Source of the DNA: Bacteroidales bacterium
GTDB taxonomy: Bacteria > Bacteroidota > Bacteroidia > Bacteroidales > Rikenellaceae
DNA: 64,000 bases
Assembly (NCBI GenBank): GCA_910574205.1
Contig: CAJSYJ010000003.1
Coordinates: forward strand, 186,001 to 250,000
Reading direction: 5' to 3'
Below, in pieces: positions 18,401-26,435 of this stretch (its first letter is position 1; each line of letters opens with the position of its first letter). The translations under genes and the position numbers were made by a program. The notes beneath the pieces are model-generated. The model had not been told where the DNA came from. It worked only from the letters and a program-made list of their open reading frames with translations, and did not search any database.

Positions 18401-20305
18401 TTTTTTTACTTCATCTTTAACGTCGCCCTCTTTTTCGGCCAGCGTATCCGCAGCATCTTTGGTAAAGGTTTCCATTGCCCGAGCTCGGGCAGCTTTCTTT
18501 GCTTCCTCTGTAATAAGAGCATAAGCGGCAGCAATGTCGTTTAGGGCAGTTTTTTCGTCGCCGAGTTTTTTCAGGTATTCGCCATATCGGTTTATTATGG
18601 CGTCTTTGGCAGCTCGATATTCATTCGTACCCTCTTTGGCTGCTTTCAATCGGCCAAACATTGCATCAATCTGATGCACCTCTGAATCAATCTCTTTGTT
18701 GGTGGCTTTGATTGTGTCATTGAGTTTGCTTTGGGCTTTTTCTGCATCTGTTTGGTAGGTTATGAGTTTATATAATCCATAACCGAGAGCGATGACAGCT
18801 GCTGCCGCCAACGCATAAGGATTCGCCATAATTACGGCGTTAAGTTTAGCGGCAACAGCAGTCAGACGGGTTTTAACGACGGCCAAAAAACCGCTCGCCG
18901 TAGCGTTGGCCGTCTGTGCCGCAGTATTTACAGCGGTTGCAGTCGTATTGGCTGTGCGGGCGGCGGTTTCAACTGCTGTTTTCTTGGCGTTGAAATCACG
19001 TGCGGCAGACTGATAGGCGAGGGCAGCGGTTTCCCGTTGTGTTTCTGCGGCGGCTAATTTGCGTTGTGCCACCTCTACCTGTTTTGCATTGCCTGTTGCC
19101 CCGATGTGCATTAATTCGGCAAGCCGTTGTTGCTCTAATTGCTTGGCGGCTATGTATTCAGCACGGCGAGCTGCAACGGCTTGGTTGGCAGCGGTAACAT
19201 CTGCACGGGCTTTCGTCAATGCACTTTGGGCTGCTTGTACATTGGCGGCGGTTTCTGCTTTGACGGCAGTATAATACTCGACAGAGGCTTTCGATAATCC
19301 CATTTTCGAGATTTGCGCCTGTTGCTCTGCCGAAAGGAGTTTATATAATTCGGCAGCCTCCTCTGTGTGTTTTACCGTGGCGACGGATTGACGCACGGCC
19401 TCGGTTGCAATAAGTGCAGCACGATATGTTCCGTATGTGGCAACGATAACCGACAAGATTTCGCCGATTTGTTCGTAATGGCGTACAACCGTTGTAGCGG
19501 CAGAAATCGACCCCGTGATGATGTCTTGATTCGACGTGCCGATGTCGTTCATCATATCGTCGATAGCACCTTTCAGGTTTGATATGCTACCATTGATGCC
19601 TTTGCTCTGTTTTTCGAGCATTCCGTGGAACTTGCCACCCTCGGCGGTAGCAGCAGCGAAAGCGTCGGCAACCATTTCCGAAGAAATTGCACCGGCCTCC
19701 ATATCCTTTTTGAGCTGGCCGATACTCTTACCGGTCTTTTCGGAAATAACGGAAAGCGGGTTGAATCCGGCGTTAATCATCTGCAAAAGGTCTTGCCCCA
19801 TGAGTTTGCCGGTAGACATCATCTGTGAGAACGCCAGCGTCAGCGAGTTGAATTTTTGGGCATCGCCCATTGATATGTCGCCAATCTGTTTAAGGATTGG
19901 CATGACACGGTCGGCCTCAATGTTGAACGATAGAAGCATCTGCGCTCCTTTTGCAAGGTCGTTCAACATCATAGGGGTATTAACAGCAAAAGTCCGTATT
20001 TCAGAAAATAGGGCTTGCGCTTTTTGTTTGTTGCCCCCTAAAAGGGTCTCGAATGATATGGAAAGAGCTTCAACCTCTCCACGAACTTGAATGACTGATT
20101 TGGCGAACGTCGTAGCCTGCTGGACTGAAAATGCAACGGCAATAGCGGCTCCAATTCTTTTGGAAATGCTATCAATACGGCTTCCCTCCGATACTGCCGT
20201 ATCGCCAATACCCTTGATGATATTACGAGATTCGGCGGCGTCTGCTCGCAGTTGGTTGTTATCCAACCCCAAACCGTAGTATAATTTGCCCTTGTCGTTT
20301 TGCAT
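15491..20305 (-). CDS. tail tape measure protein
   Basis: 1604 aa. The N-terminal about 260 residues carry the tape-measure family core (FAKSVIQVRGEVEALSISFE, LAKGAQMLLSFNIEADRVMP, GQDLLQMINAGFNPLS). Long Ala/Lys/Glu/Gln helical arrays follow, with hydrophobic segments near residues 480-520 and 1140-1230 that could insert in the host membrane at DNA entry. At about 1.5 Angstrom per residue the tail would be roughly 240 nm. The start overlaps the end of the frameshifted chaperone frame, giving translational coupling. Confidence 0.93.
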   Translation of the reverse strand: MQNDKGKLYYGLGLDNNQLRADAAESRNIIKGIGDTAVSEGSRIDSISKRIGAAIAVAFSVQQATTFAKSVIQVRGEVEALSISFETLLGGNKQKAQALFSEIRTFAVNTPMMLNDLAKGAQMLLSFNIEADRVMPILKQIGDISMGDAQKFNSLTLAFSQMMSTGKLMGQDLLQMINAGFNPLSVISEKTGKSIGQLKKDMEAGAISSEMVADAFAAATAEGGKFHGMLEKQSKGINGSISNLKGAIDDMMNDIGTSNQDIITGSISAATTVVRHYEQIGEILSVIVATYGTYRAALIATEAVRQSVATVKHTEEAAELYKLLSAEQQAQISKMGLSKASVEYYTAVKAETAANVQAAQSALTKARADVTAANQAVAARRAEYIAAKQLEQQRLAELMHIGATGNAKQVEVAQRKLAAAETQRETAALAYQSAARDFNAKKTAVETAARTANTTATAVNTAAQTANATASGFLAVVKTRLTAVAAKLNAVIMANPYALAAAAVIALGYGLYKLITYQTDAEKAQSKLNDTIKATNKEIDSEVHQIDAMFGRLKAAKEGTNEYRAAKDAIINRYGEYLKKLGDEKTALNDIAAAYALITEEAKKAARARAMETFTKDAADTLAEKEGDVKDEVKKLLDKQFKGQKGTDGISLSETYYWKIKPVIEGEAEITDEIKEIIGAFNRTKTVQTGIIPGSDAPVYSEIVVNDLQEQIDAAVKARVIFNRSMEQARMKFGENPTTDNGEETTFDAATASLQQLMDRLPKAQEELAALKKADTPDTAAIAAKEQEIQQIKDKTLARERELSVIKDVKAQIDTLQKEQLKYGKDDAEYKALEARIKVLKTKLPLTDGQSGKAENEAARIKRETAERNQKIQEYEANVKKQITQSELDISQSRIDAMDEGFAKEQAQMELAYRRLIFANQQREAEMVEALRDARELEWENKNPKAKAKGETFDRSTVTAADLSPEQQAQIAEYYKVAEEIRNKANKTSLEQMLADFMTYEQQRNKITEEYERKRKALHNEDGTLRKGVTQGNVDELNRNEQEALKAVDEQFASREATYQAWMNAIANMTLRQLEQVLEKAEQELADLEKSGTADSKQLSTARAKVNTARKKVTQAKAENEVSPGKRSIKEWEDLYKTLQEAEREFESIGDAVGGTAGEIISTAGTILSSTLSMINSIVSLTTASTTGMLTAALASSSAIQTVEKASVILTIISAAMSIATTIIGLFNNDEKYQKEIERLQGRIDQLQWELDNADVVRLQNNTFNVLQKVRQVYAETTKEVLQLHTATNRYALSIYMITGRVVYQNEIMQKSAEKLAVAYANIAYTADKALGEKKFDNAKEQLRNIAEQQLLIQEQIKKEDAKKKTDHDKIADLERQIQELGEEANKIINEIVEEIIGGSASDIANELADAFIDAFQAGEDAAEAWGDKVNEIVADVIKRMLVSKYLEEPLGEIFDKYKAKWYKDGEFAGIDAIIGSMSGFANDLNAVGDEFKMIWDNLPDSVKNMFTVTGDATREASEKGIATASQDSVDELNGRATAIQGHTYSLMESAKLLVANSARMLEHLAGIEDNTKHLSKLERIENDMQAVKNTVNDIALKGIKLKK

Positions 20306-20541
20306 TACTCTCCGAATAATATTGCTCGGACTTTGTCCCTGTTGCGGGGGTCGTCCGCATTTATAACTTCATTGTCATCACCTTTATCCGCTCCATTTTC
20401 CTTTTTGCTTTTGTAACTCGGAAGAACTGCCCCGTACATAATCATGTTGGCATAGCTCATTTCGTACAAGACGTATTCGAGCGGAAGATTGAACCCTTTG
20501 ACAGTTCCTGCGATTACTGCCCAGATGCTGTCGTTTCGGTC
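20305..20541 (-). CDS. tail assembly chaperone extension read by -1 frameshift
   Basis: Open frame in the -1 register relative to the 179-aa gene upstream. It encodes NDSIWAVIAGTVKGFNLPLE, then YEMSYANMIMYGAVLPSY, a segment typical of the second tail-chaperone product (lambda GT-like) of Bacteroidales siphoviruses. There is no good start codon before the conserved part; the first ATG (20460) would cut it. The -1 frame is open far upstream to 20853, so the slip site could lie anywhere in 20515-20853. I found no perfect X XXY YYZ heptamer. Confidence 0.65.
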   Translation of the reverse strand, partial: DRNDSIWAVIAGTVKGFNLPLEYVLYEMSYANMIMYGAVLPSYKSKKENGADKGDDNEVINADDPRNRDKVRAILFGE

Positions 20542-21053
20542 TCCACTTCCCTCGTCTGTCGCAGCAGATTTATCTCGGTCAGGAAAGTGGTAAGCCCGAA
20601 AAAATCGGCAACCTGCGACCTCTGTAATAGCCGTGCGGCCAGGTTGTGAAGTTCTCTTGGCGTGATGTCTTCCAGCAGAGATTTTGCGAGTTCGGATTTG
20701 TGGTCGATAGTTTCCTCGACTTCCACTTGCCCGGGTTCTTTGAGAAGCCCCCAAAAACGCCGTTTTTCGATTGTTTTGACCGTTTTGCGTGTCTCGGTTA
20801 AGCCTTTCGCTCCGAGTATCAGAATGGCGACGATTTCCCCAATAGGGCGGCAATCTCTGCCTATGGATAGAACCTCGTCCACAATGCGTTCTGCGTCGAG
20901 TTGCACTTTCGGCATCCGTGCAACAGCTTCTGACACCAAAATCAGTGTAGCTGCGCTTGGAGGGGCGGCCTGATATACTTTGTCGCCGACCATAATTTCC
21001 TCCGGTTGTTGGAGGATTGTTTGAGCGACCTTACGTTCGATATTTTCCGGCAT
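20514..21053 (-). CDS. tail assembly chaperone (lambda G-like)
   Basis: 179 aa, placed between the tail tube gene and the tape measure, the standard place of the chaperone that coats the tape measure during tail assembly. Central residues are basic (TRKTVKTIEKRRFWG) and the C-terminal part is helical. Its 3' end overlaps a -1 frame that encodes a conserved phage segment (20305-20541), so a minority of ribosomes probably make a longer GT-type product. Confidence 0.75.
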   Translation of the reverse strand: MPENIERKVAQTILQQPEEIMVGDKVYQAAPPSAATLILVSEAVARMPKVQLDAERIVDEVLSIGRDCRPIGEIVAILILGAKGLTETRKTVKTIEKRRFWGLLKEPGQVEVEETIDHKSELAKSLLEDITPRELHNLAARLLQRSQVADFFGLTTFLTEINLLRQTREVETETTASGQ

Positions 21054-21094
21054 AACTATAATTCTTATTTATGGCGAATCCGCCGTAATTAACT

Positions 21095-21169
21095 TGGTGC
21101 GGGAGCTGGATTTGCACCAGCGACCTCCAACTTATGAAATTGGCGAGCTACTACCTGCTCTATCCCGCC
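21095..21169 (-). tRNA. phage tRNA-Met (anticodon CAU), imperfect acceptor
   Basis: Minus strand. D stem GAGC/GCUC; anticodon stem CCAAU/GUUGG with loop UUCAUAA giving anticodon CAU; T arm GCUGG-UGCAAAU-CCAGC; CCA encoded at the 3' end. The acceptor pairs 6 of 7 positions (GGCGGGA with UCCCGCA; first pair G-A) and a separate discriminator base before CCA is missing, which is odd. It lacks the three G-C pairs that mark initiator anticodon stems, so elongator Met or a lysidine-type Ile are the options. Confidence 0.7.
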
Positions 21170-21209
21170 ATGTGCGGAGGTTTAACCCCCTCCGCATGGG
21201 TATCGAGCG

Positions 21210-21674
21210 TTACGCTCCGGCAGCCGTCTTGACGTATTTTTTCAACGTCTTGCCGGTCTTCGGCTTCTTGGCGTCGAAAGTATACTTCCACAACTTACCG
21301 TCAGCCGACGACCACGATTCCGATACCGAGACGGATGCGTTCTCGATAAGGAAGCCCTCGCACTCCTCGTCCTCCGGCGTCAGGCGCACGGCGTAGTTGT
21401 CGATAACCACACCGTCCTCGTCTTCGATAGGCTTCTCGTCGCCTTTCTTGACGAAGATTTCCAACTCGAAGACGTACTTGTTTTTGCCCTTGCGGGTATC
21501 AACAAGGTCGCCGCCCTCCTCGGTGGCCTCTTTCTTCGTTCCCTCGGTCGTTGTCAGTTTGGCGGTGTCTTCCTTGATTTCGGGCATCTTATCCCACGTG
21601 GCAGAGGTTTCCGGTGCGCCGTCTTTGCTTTTGGTAAACTCTACCGTCGGTTTACCCCAACTTAATACAGACAT
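21210..21674 (-). CDS. major tail (tube) protein
   Basis: 154 aa, beta-rich with an acidic/basic central region (residues about 35-60) and a conserved-looking end (SWSSADGKLWKYTFDAKKP). Position between the tail terminator-like gene and the tail chaperone is that of the tail tube protein in siphoviruses. A 153-bp gap that holds the tRNA separates it from the chaperone gene. Confidence 0.75.
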   Translation of the reverse strand: MSVLSWGKPTVEFTKSKDGAPETSATWDKMPEIKEDTAKLTTTEGTKKEATEEGGDLVDTRKGKNKYVFELEIFVKKGDEKPIEDEDGVVIDNYAVRLTPEDEECEGFLIENASVSVSESWSSADGKLWKYTFDAKKPKTGKTLKKYVKTAAGA

Positions 21675-21697
21675 ATTCTTAATGTTTTAATGGTTTG

Positions 21698-22111
21698 TTA
21701 ATCAATGTATTCGTATTTCAATTTAACCACGACGAAATGCTGCTGGGTTTCAGGCTCTTCCTCCGTGTAAATTGTCTGCTGCAACTTGAACTTGTAATTT
21801 GATACGGCTACCGTCAGGCTATCAACCCAATCCGATGCGGCTTTTTCGAGCGTTTCGCAACGCTGGCCGTTCTCCACGAGAACCCCGTTTTCGTAGGGGT
21901 CGATGTCAGGAACATAGATGTTTATGGTTACGACGCCTGTTTGAAGCTGACCGGGGAGGCCTGCTGTGAAAATTACGATAGCATCCTCTGCTTTGGAATC
22001 CCTCGGACGGTAACCCTTGCGATATACTTTCCCCGATATGAGTGCGGGGAGGGAACTGCTTTTCAGCAACGCCAGCACATCGCTTTGTATCTGTTTTCCT
22101 GTCTTTGCCAT
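21698..22111 (-). CDS. tail completion / terminator protein
   Basis: 137 aa. The pattern (helical start, VTINIYVPDIDP strand, helix around CETLEKAASDWVD, then paired C-terminal strands EEEPETQQHFVVVKLKYEY) matches the fold of tail terminator proteins. It starts on the last base of the upstream stop (22111) and precedes the tail tube gene, which is the expected order. Confidence 0.65.
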   Translation of the reverse strand: MAKTGKQIQSDVLALLKSSSLPALISGKVYRKGYRPRDSKAEDAIVIFTAGLPGQLQTGVVTINIYVPDIDPYENGVLVENGQRCETLEKAASDWVDSLTVAVSNYKFKLQQTIYTEEEPETQQHFVVVKLKYEYID

Positions 22112-22557
22112 TATCGTTTTGTAAATCCAAGTTGTTTCATAAGGCTCGGCACGAGTTGTTCGGCCAAAAGTTCTGCGCTATCCAATACGTTATATCCTCT
22201 TGCTGATACATGGGCGGCATAGTTCATACCTGCCACCACAATCAAGACAATGCCGGACGGAAATTCCTTTGCAATTTGGCGGGCGAATGCTGCTCCGCCT
22301 TGCGACCCCTCACGCCCTTTTTTCACGGTGGCAAAATCGCTCGTCTGAACAATCTTGCCGTCCTTGACTATCACGTAGCCGATAGAGCTACGGAGGTTTC
22401 CCGTTTGGTCTTTGTAGGAGTTGGTCGATCGGGCTTCATTGATGCAGCGTTCACCGACGTAGGACAGATTATAGATTGTTTGTCGTTCAATCCTCTGTAT
22501 CTGTTCTTCGAGGTACGCATTGACCTCCGACATCGGTGTTATCTGCTTTGCTCCCAT
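22111..22557 (-). CDS. HK97 gp10-like neck protein
   Basis: 148 aa. Helical N-terminus with IYNLSYVGERCINEAR, then a small beta domain with YKDQTGNLRSSIGYV and a late AGMNYAAHVSARGYNVLDSA segment. The DxTGxLRxSI and YAxxVExG-like motifs are those of the HK97 gp10 family of head-tail joining proteins. Order in the operon agrees. Confidence 0.75.
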   Translation of the reverse strand: MGAKQITPMSEVNAYLEEQIQRIERQTIYNLSYVGERCINEARSTNSYKDQTGNLRSSIGYVIVKDGKIVQTSDFATVKKGREGSQGGAAFARQIAKEFPSGIVLIVVAGMNYAAHVSARGYNVLDSAELLAEQLVPSLMKQLGFTKR

Positions 22558-22558
22558 A

Positions 22559-22879
22559 TCAGACCAAAATCCGTAATTGACAAACCGCCGGTAACGGCTC
22601 TATTTCGATGACGGAAAATTCTCCGAGCATTTTTCCTCCGGCATCCCGCAACCGTAGCATTTCAGCATCATAAGGCTGTTCGTCTATGAGGATTTCATAG
22701 GAAGCGATAGTAAATGCCTCGCCGTTTGCCCTGCCTTTGTTGCTGTATTTATTTGCCCGGTATTGGCACGGGATAGGATTACCCCAAGAAACAGACGGGG
22801 CGATAGGATAGTCCGTTTTAGGGTCTATCCCTCCGCCTGTCTTTATCTTCGCTTCGATTGTGCCGTTTGCGATAATCAT
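22559..22879 (-). CDS. head-tail joining protein
   Basis: 106 aa from the ATG at 22879, which overlaps the upstream stop as ATGA; the longer frame to 23041 is basic, low in order and rejected. Short beta-rich protein in the position of a head closure (stopper) protein between the adaptor and the gp10-like gene. Family assignment by position. Confidence 0.6.
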   Translation of the reverse strand: MIIANGTIEAKIKTGGGIDPKTDYPIAPSVSWGNPIPCQYRANKYSNKGRANGEAFTIASYEILIDEQPYDAEMLRLRDAGGKMLGEFSVIEIEPLPAVCQLRILV

Positions 22880-23205
22880 AGCCTTGAACCTTTGTACCCG
22901 TAAATGGATTTCGGTTTGTTGCCCTCCTCCTGACATTCTCCGTATAGGGCGTTTGCCCTGTTTCGGAACTGTACTCGTTGTTCGTCTGTAAAGCTGTATG
23001 ATTGCCCGCCCTGCGTAACGTCGGGGGCGAGGGAGAGCCATAATAGGAGGTCTGCTTGGGTGAGTTTGTATGCCGTCGTTTGCATAACCTCCTGCGTTGC
23101 CTCTGCCGTCATATCAAGCCCACGATATTCCGCTGCGTCCACGAGGGAACGCAACGGAATAGGGTAGGCATTGATGCCTTTCAGCGATTCGAGAACTGTT
23201 GCCAT
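22876..23205 (-). CDS. head-tail adaptor-like protein
   Basis: 109 aa, mostly helical (RSLVDAAEYRGLDMTAEATQEVM; YKLTQADLLLWLSLAPD). Placed directly after the capsid gene, as the head-tail connector/adaptor is in siphoviruses. Overlaps the next gene by ATGA. Confidence 0.55.
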   Translation of the reverse strand: MATVLESLKGINAYPIPLRSLVDAAEYRGLDMTAEATQEVMQTTAYKLTQADLLLWLSLAPDVTQGGQSYSFTDEQRVQFRNRANALYGECQEEGNKPKSIYGYKGSRL

Positions 23206-23210
23206 GACGT

Positions 23211-24563
23211 TTAGGCGTTACCTGCGGCCTGTGTTACTGATACCTCGACGGAGTTGTCCTCTTTGTCGGTTACGGTAACCTTGCCGGTTCGTTCGGCCTC
23301 TGTGTTGGCAGCAGCCTTTACGGTTACTTTGTTGCCCGAAAGCGTAACGGACAGCCATTCCTCGTCGGCCTCAATGGTCAGCTCGGAAGCATCCCCGTCG
23401 TAGTGAACATCGAACGTCTTGCTCGAACCCGATTTCGGGAACGCCAAAGAGGTCGGATTGACGCTCAACTCCTCGCCGGTTGAATCTGCATGGAGGATGT
23501 AGATGCTATCCACACCGTCGATAACCGGTAAGGCCAAAGCCTGTGCGGTGGTGAACTCTTTGAGCGGGTCGGTCTTCGAGTATTTTGCAACGAGGATATG
23601 CGAACCGGATTTCTGATAGTTCACACCGGCAACGGGGTTGGTTTCCTCGGCCAGCGTACCATACACGAGGCGTCCTACGTTCTCGCTGGGCAAACCTACG
23701 ACGTTGGCCTCTGCCCAGGGCTTCACGGATACGCGGGAGCCGTCCGGCTTTTCGATTCTGAACGACGAATCGACGATGCGGAACGTGGCTCCATACTCGT
23801 CAGCTAACGCTTCCAGCATGGTTTCCCGTGACGGAACCGGCAGCGTATTTTCGTTCGTGATGACCTGCTTGTTGTAGTTCGCAGCGAGCAGTTTTCCCTG
23901 TTTCGAGTTGCGGAACAGGTTGAAATACTTTTTCGACAACATCACGAGAGTAATCGAGTTGCCGTCCTCCTGTGCCTTGTCGAAAAGCTGCTGCACGTCG
24001 TCCTGCGGAACTGCGTTAGCCTCACCCCATTTGGCCGTGGTTGCGTGGAACGTGTTTTCGGCCTTGTAACCGAAATCGGCTCGGACGCCCGTGCCTACAT
24101 TTTCCTCGTCAGGGACAAGGGTTACGCCGGTGGACAGAGCTTGCAGAAACATGATTTCCTTGCGGACATCCACACCCTTGATTGCTTTCGGGGCGTCGTC
24201 GAAGATTTTACCTACGACGGTGGTTTCGTCGGCTCCTCTTGCCCGCATCACATTGATGTCGGAAATGGCTTTCTCGCCCTTGCTGAACTTGATACCAATT
24301 TTCGGGATAACGCCACTTGCGTTGCTGATTTTATCCCGCTTTTTCAAGGGCAGGGAGCTGTCCATAGCCACGACATCAGCGGCCACGACGGAGGTGTTCA
24401 GCTCGGTCGAACCCCAAGTGAGGTCAGCGGAGTATTCCTCCGTGAGCATCGTCTTGTGCAGAAGCTGCTGCTCCTTTTTCTTGTCGTTGATTTTTTCGGT
24501 AATCTTTCCGATTACGAGACGGAAGTACTTGTCAATGTACTCGATGAATAATGACGGATTCAT
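23211..24563 (-). CDS. major capsid protein with C-terminal BACON domain
   Basis: 450 aa. Residues 1 to about 350 are the capsid protein: conserved-looking N-arm (HKTMLTEEYSADLTWGSTEL), spine helix (KSKAISDINVMRARGADET-like) and the end PVAGVNYQKSGSHILVAKY that is typical of gpE-like capsids. Residues about 365-448 form an Ig-like BACON domain: SVNPTSLAFPKSGSSKTFDV, then EEWLSVTLSGNKVTVKAAAN and SVEVSVTQ. BACON domains are thought to bind mucin or glycans. Preceded by decoration and scaffold genes. Confidence 0.85.
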   Translation of the reverse strand: MNPSLFIEYIDKYFRLVIGKITEKINDKKKEQQLLHKTMLTEEYSADLTWGSTELNTSVVAADVVAMDSSLPLKKRDKISNASGVIPKIGIKFSKGEKAISDINVMRARGADETTVVGKIFDDAPKAIKGVDVRKEIMFLQALSTGVTLVPDEENVGTGVRADFGYKAENTFHATTAKWGEANAVPQDDVQQLFDKAQEDGNSITLVMLSKKYFNLFRNSKQGKLLAANYNKQVITNENTLPVPSRETMLEALADEYGATFRIVDSSFRIEKPDGSRVSVKPWAEANVVGLPSENVGRLVYGTLAEETNPVAGVNYQKSGSHILVAKYSKTDPLKEFTTAQALALPVIDGVDSIYILHADSTGEELSVNPTSLAFPKSGSSKTFDVHYDGDASELTIEADEEWLSVTLSGNKVTVKAAANTEAERTGKVTVTDKEDNSVEVSVTQAAGNA

Positions 24564-24583
24564 AATTTAATCTCCTTTCTGTT

Positions 24584-24973
24584 TTAGACGTTAAGGAACT
24601 CGATGCGGGGCAATCCCGTTTTGATTGCCGCCGTCACGGGGTAAGGACTTGCCGCTGCATTGACCTGGCCGATGGTCAGGATTGCAGCTCTCGGGTCTTT
24701 TTTCAGCACAGAGGCTTTCAGAACGCCGAGATACGAATGTCCCGCCGGCAGCGTTTCGTACGCATTGCTGGCCACTCCGAGCGGCTTTACTGCTTTCGTC
24801 TTGTCATCCTGAATCAGGATATGGCCTGACTTGACGACATCGACATCTGCGGGCAGCCCCGACACGTCAAGGGTGCGTCCGCCGGGGACATCACCCAAGT
24901 CGTTCACAATGACGATAGCATCCAGCCCGTCATTCACCTCGTTAGAGGTTCTTTTCAAATCTGCGGTAGGCAT
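24584..24973 (-). CDS. head decoration protein
   Basis: 129 aa, small Gly/Ala/Val-rich beta protein (HILIQDDKTKAVKPLGVASN, YETLPAGHSYLGVLKASVLK) immediately before the capsid gene. Size, composition and place match lambda gpD-like/decoration proteins that stabilise the expanded head. Confidence 0.7.
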   Translation of the reverse strand: MPTADLKRTSNEVNDGLDAIVIVNDLGDVPGGRTLDVSGLPADVDVVKSGHILIQDDKTKAVKPLGVASNAYETLPAGHSYLGVLKASVLKKDPRAAILTIGQVNAAASPYPVTAAIKTGLPRIEFLNV

Positions 24974-24993
24974 TGTCTTTGAATTTTAATGGT

Positions 24994-25674
24994 TTAACCT
25001 AAGTTCATGCCGTCCACGACCCGCTGTGCCTCCTCGTCCGTCGCTTCCTTGACGCCGTTCGTTGAGGTCTTTGCTGCGCCGCCGGTGGCCGGTCTTCCGA
25101 AAACAGCTCCTTTCGCATTTGCGGTCTTGGCAAGTTCTTCGACTTCCGTTCCTACCTCGGACAAAAGGGTGTCGAACTCCTCGTCCGAAATGCTCTTGAT
25201 GTCCGTGCGGGCGTAAGGCTTGCGGAGGTCTTCCGGCAACTTGCCGATGATTGCATCGAATTTCTGTTTTCGGCTGCTGGTAACTTTGTCGCCCTCGATT
25301 GCAGAAAGGCGGTCGGAAAGGCTTTTTTGCCCGTCGATGATTGCCTTTGCCCACGCAGGAGTTTCGTCGCCTCCGTTACCGGATTGATTGCTGGGTTCGC
25401 CGTTTTGTTCAGCAGATGCGCCCCCTTTGACCTGCTTGCCGTCTTTCAGACCATGTTTCTTTTCGTAGTTCGATACTGCGGTCTGCTGGGCTTCCGTCGC
25501 TCGGCTGTCGCCGTAGCTTTCGAGAACCTGTTGGAACGTTACCCCCTCTACTGCGGTTGCAACCTGTTCCTGCGTTGTTGCAGTCTTCGCCAACTTGTCG
25601 GCTATCCTGCCCAAGATTGCTTCGCTGACCCCCGTGAATTTGGCTTTCAGCGCATCCAAAATCTCTTTTCTCAT
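24994..25674 (-). CDS. capsid scaffolding protein
   Basis: 226 aa, highly charged, helical, with a Gly/Ser/Asn-rich linker near residues 80-105 and no cysteine. It starts the capsid operon and precedes decoration and capsid genes, the usual place of the scaffold. No protease motif is seen, so it does not look like a scaffold-protease fusion. Confidence 0.7.
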   Translation of the reverse strand: MRKEILDALKAKFTGVSEAILGRIADKLAKTATTQEQVATAVEGVTFQQVLESYGDSRATEAQQTAVSNYEKKHGLKDGKQVKGGASAEQNGEPSNQSGNGGDETPAWAKAIIDGQKSLSDRLSAIEGDKVTSSRKQKFDAIIGKLPEDLRKPYARTDIKSISDEEFDTLLSEVGTEVEELAKTANAKGAVFGRPATGGAAKTSTNGVKEATDEEAQRVVDGMNLG

Positions 25675-25708
25675 ACCGTTAAAAATTAACTGTTCATATT
25701 ATATGCGA

Positions 25709-25750
25709 CAAATATACTCAAAAATCGGATAGTGATTATAATATAATCAT
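25709..25750 (-). promoter_or_regulatory. capsid-operon promoter with dyad (site 2)
   Basis: TATATTTG on the minus strand (25709-25716) is a perfect -7 box 35 nt before the scaffold start. The 19-bp dyad (25732-25750) lies 15 nt further upstream. Confidence 0.65.
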
Positions 25751-25845
25751 AAATTTTATTTCAAATGTTTGGTTTTGAATATCAACGCCATAAAATGCTG
25801 ATTGAAAATAAATAACCTATTCAGTTAAAAATTCTCCGTGAAAAA

Positions 25846-25900
25846 TTTGTTATAGCAAATATACTTCACTTACTTTGCAATGTGATTATAAAACAATCAT
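25846..25900 (+). promoter_or_regulatory. accessory-island promoter with dyad (site 3)
   Basis: TTTG (25846-25849), 20 nt, then TTACTTTG (25870-25877; one mismatch to TAnnTTTG). The dyad GTGATTATAAAACAATCAT (25882-25900) starts 4 nt later and so covers the transcription start, as a repressor site would. It drives the plus-strand genes from 25926. Confidence 0.65.
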
Positions 25901-25925
25901 AGCGAAAACCAAAAATAACAGAGAT

Positions 25926-26291
25926 ATGACACAGCAAGAATTTGAACAGCGGACGGGATTTATAACTACCCCTGAACTCTATACAGAGATTGAAGCCGAA
26001 TATATGGCAAGCGAACTCGATAAGGATAAGTTCTGCAAGGTATGGATTAAGCAGGGAGGCATTGAGGAGATGAGCAACCGGATGAGAGGGCAAATCCTTA
26101 CGCTTCGGCGAGAACTCGCAGAAGAACGCCGCAAAAGAGAGGCAGAACGTGAACACGCAGACAAAGAACTGACTGCTGCACTCACAGAAGCAAACGCCTA
26201 CGCAAAAGAACTTACCCGCATTTTTAATCTCGAAAAGGACGACAAGGCGATGCGGGCAATGTTAAACAAACTGATTGCCGAGTACAAATAA
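25926..26291 (+). CDS. coiled-coil early phage protein
   Basis: 121 aa from the ATG at 25926. The second half (TLRRELAEERRKREAEREHA) is a charged coiled coil; the first half has TPELYTEIEAEYM. It starts with the pattern common to small regulatory phage proteins in Bacteroidales but I cannot name a function. First gene of the plus-strand island; stop shares a base with the next start. Confidence 0.65.
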   Translation: MTQQEFEQRTGFITTPELYTEIEAEYMASELDKDKFCKVWIKQGGIEEMSNRMRGQILTLRRELAEERRKREAEREHADKELTAALTEANAYAKELTRIFNLEKDDKAMRAMLNKLIAEYK

Positions 26292-26416
26292 TGGCTATGA
26301 CACAGATAATTGAAGCGGCATATATGGCAGGGTTCGAGCCAAGCTCGGACAACCTGCCCGCCGAGGAACTCTACAATGAAGCCCTCGCATATCTCACGGA
26401 TTTGACAATTCATTAA
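26291..26416 (+). CDS. 41-aa small protein
   Basis: ATG at 26291 overlaps the stop of the upstream gene (TAATG). 41 codons with an acidic, helical product (MAMTQIIEAAYMAG ... PAEELYNEALAYLTDLTIH). The tight coupling, and the 19-nt gap to the DUF932 gene, support a real gene. Function unknown. Confidence 0.55.
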   Translation: MAMTQIIEAAYMAGFEPSSDNLPAEELYNEALAYLTDLTIH

Positions 26417-26435
26417 CAACCAAAAAATAACAGAA

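Noticed and set aside
20542..20853. N-terminal part of the 182-aa frame as a separate gene
   Set aside because: It is the -1 frame of the chaperone gene with Arg/Thr/Gln-rich noncoding-like sequence; only the last about 79 codons are conserved-looking.
21095..21169. tRNA-Met as the integration site
   Set aside because: It is in the middle of the late operon, far from both ends; no tRNA is at either prophage end.
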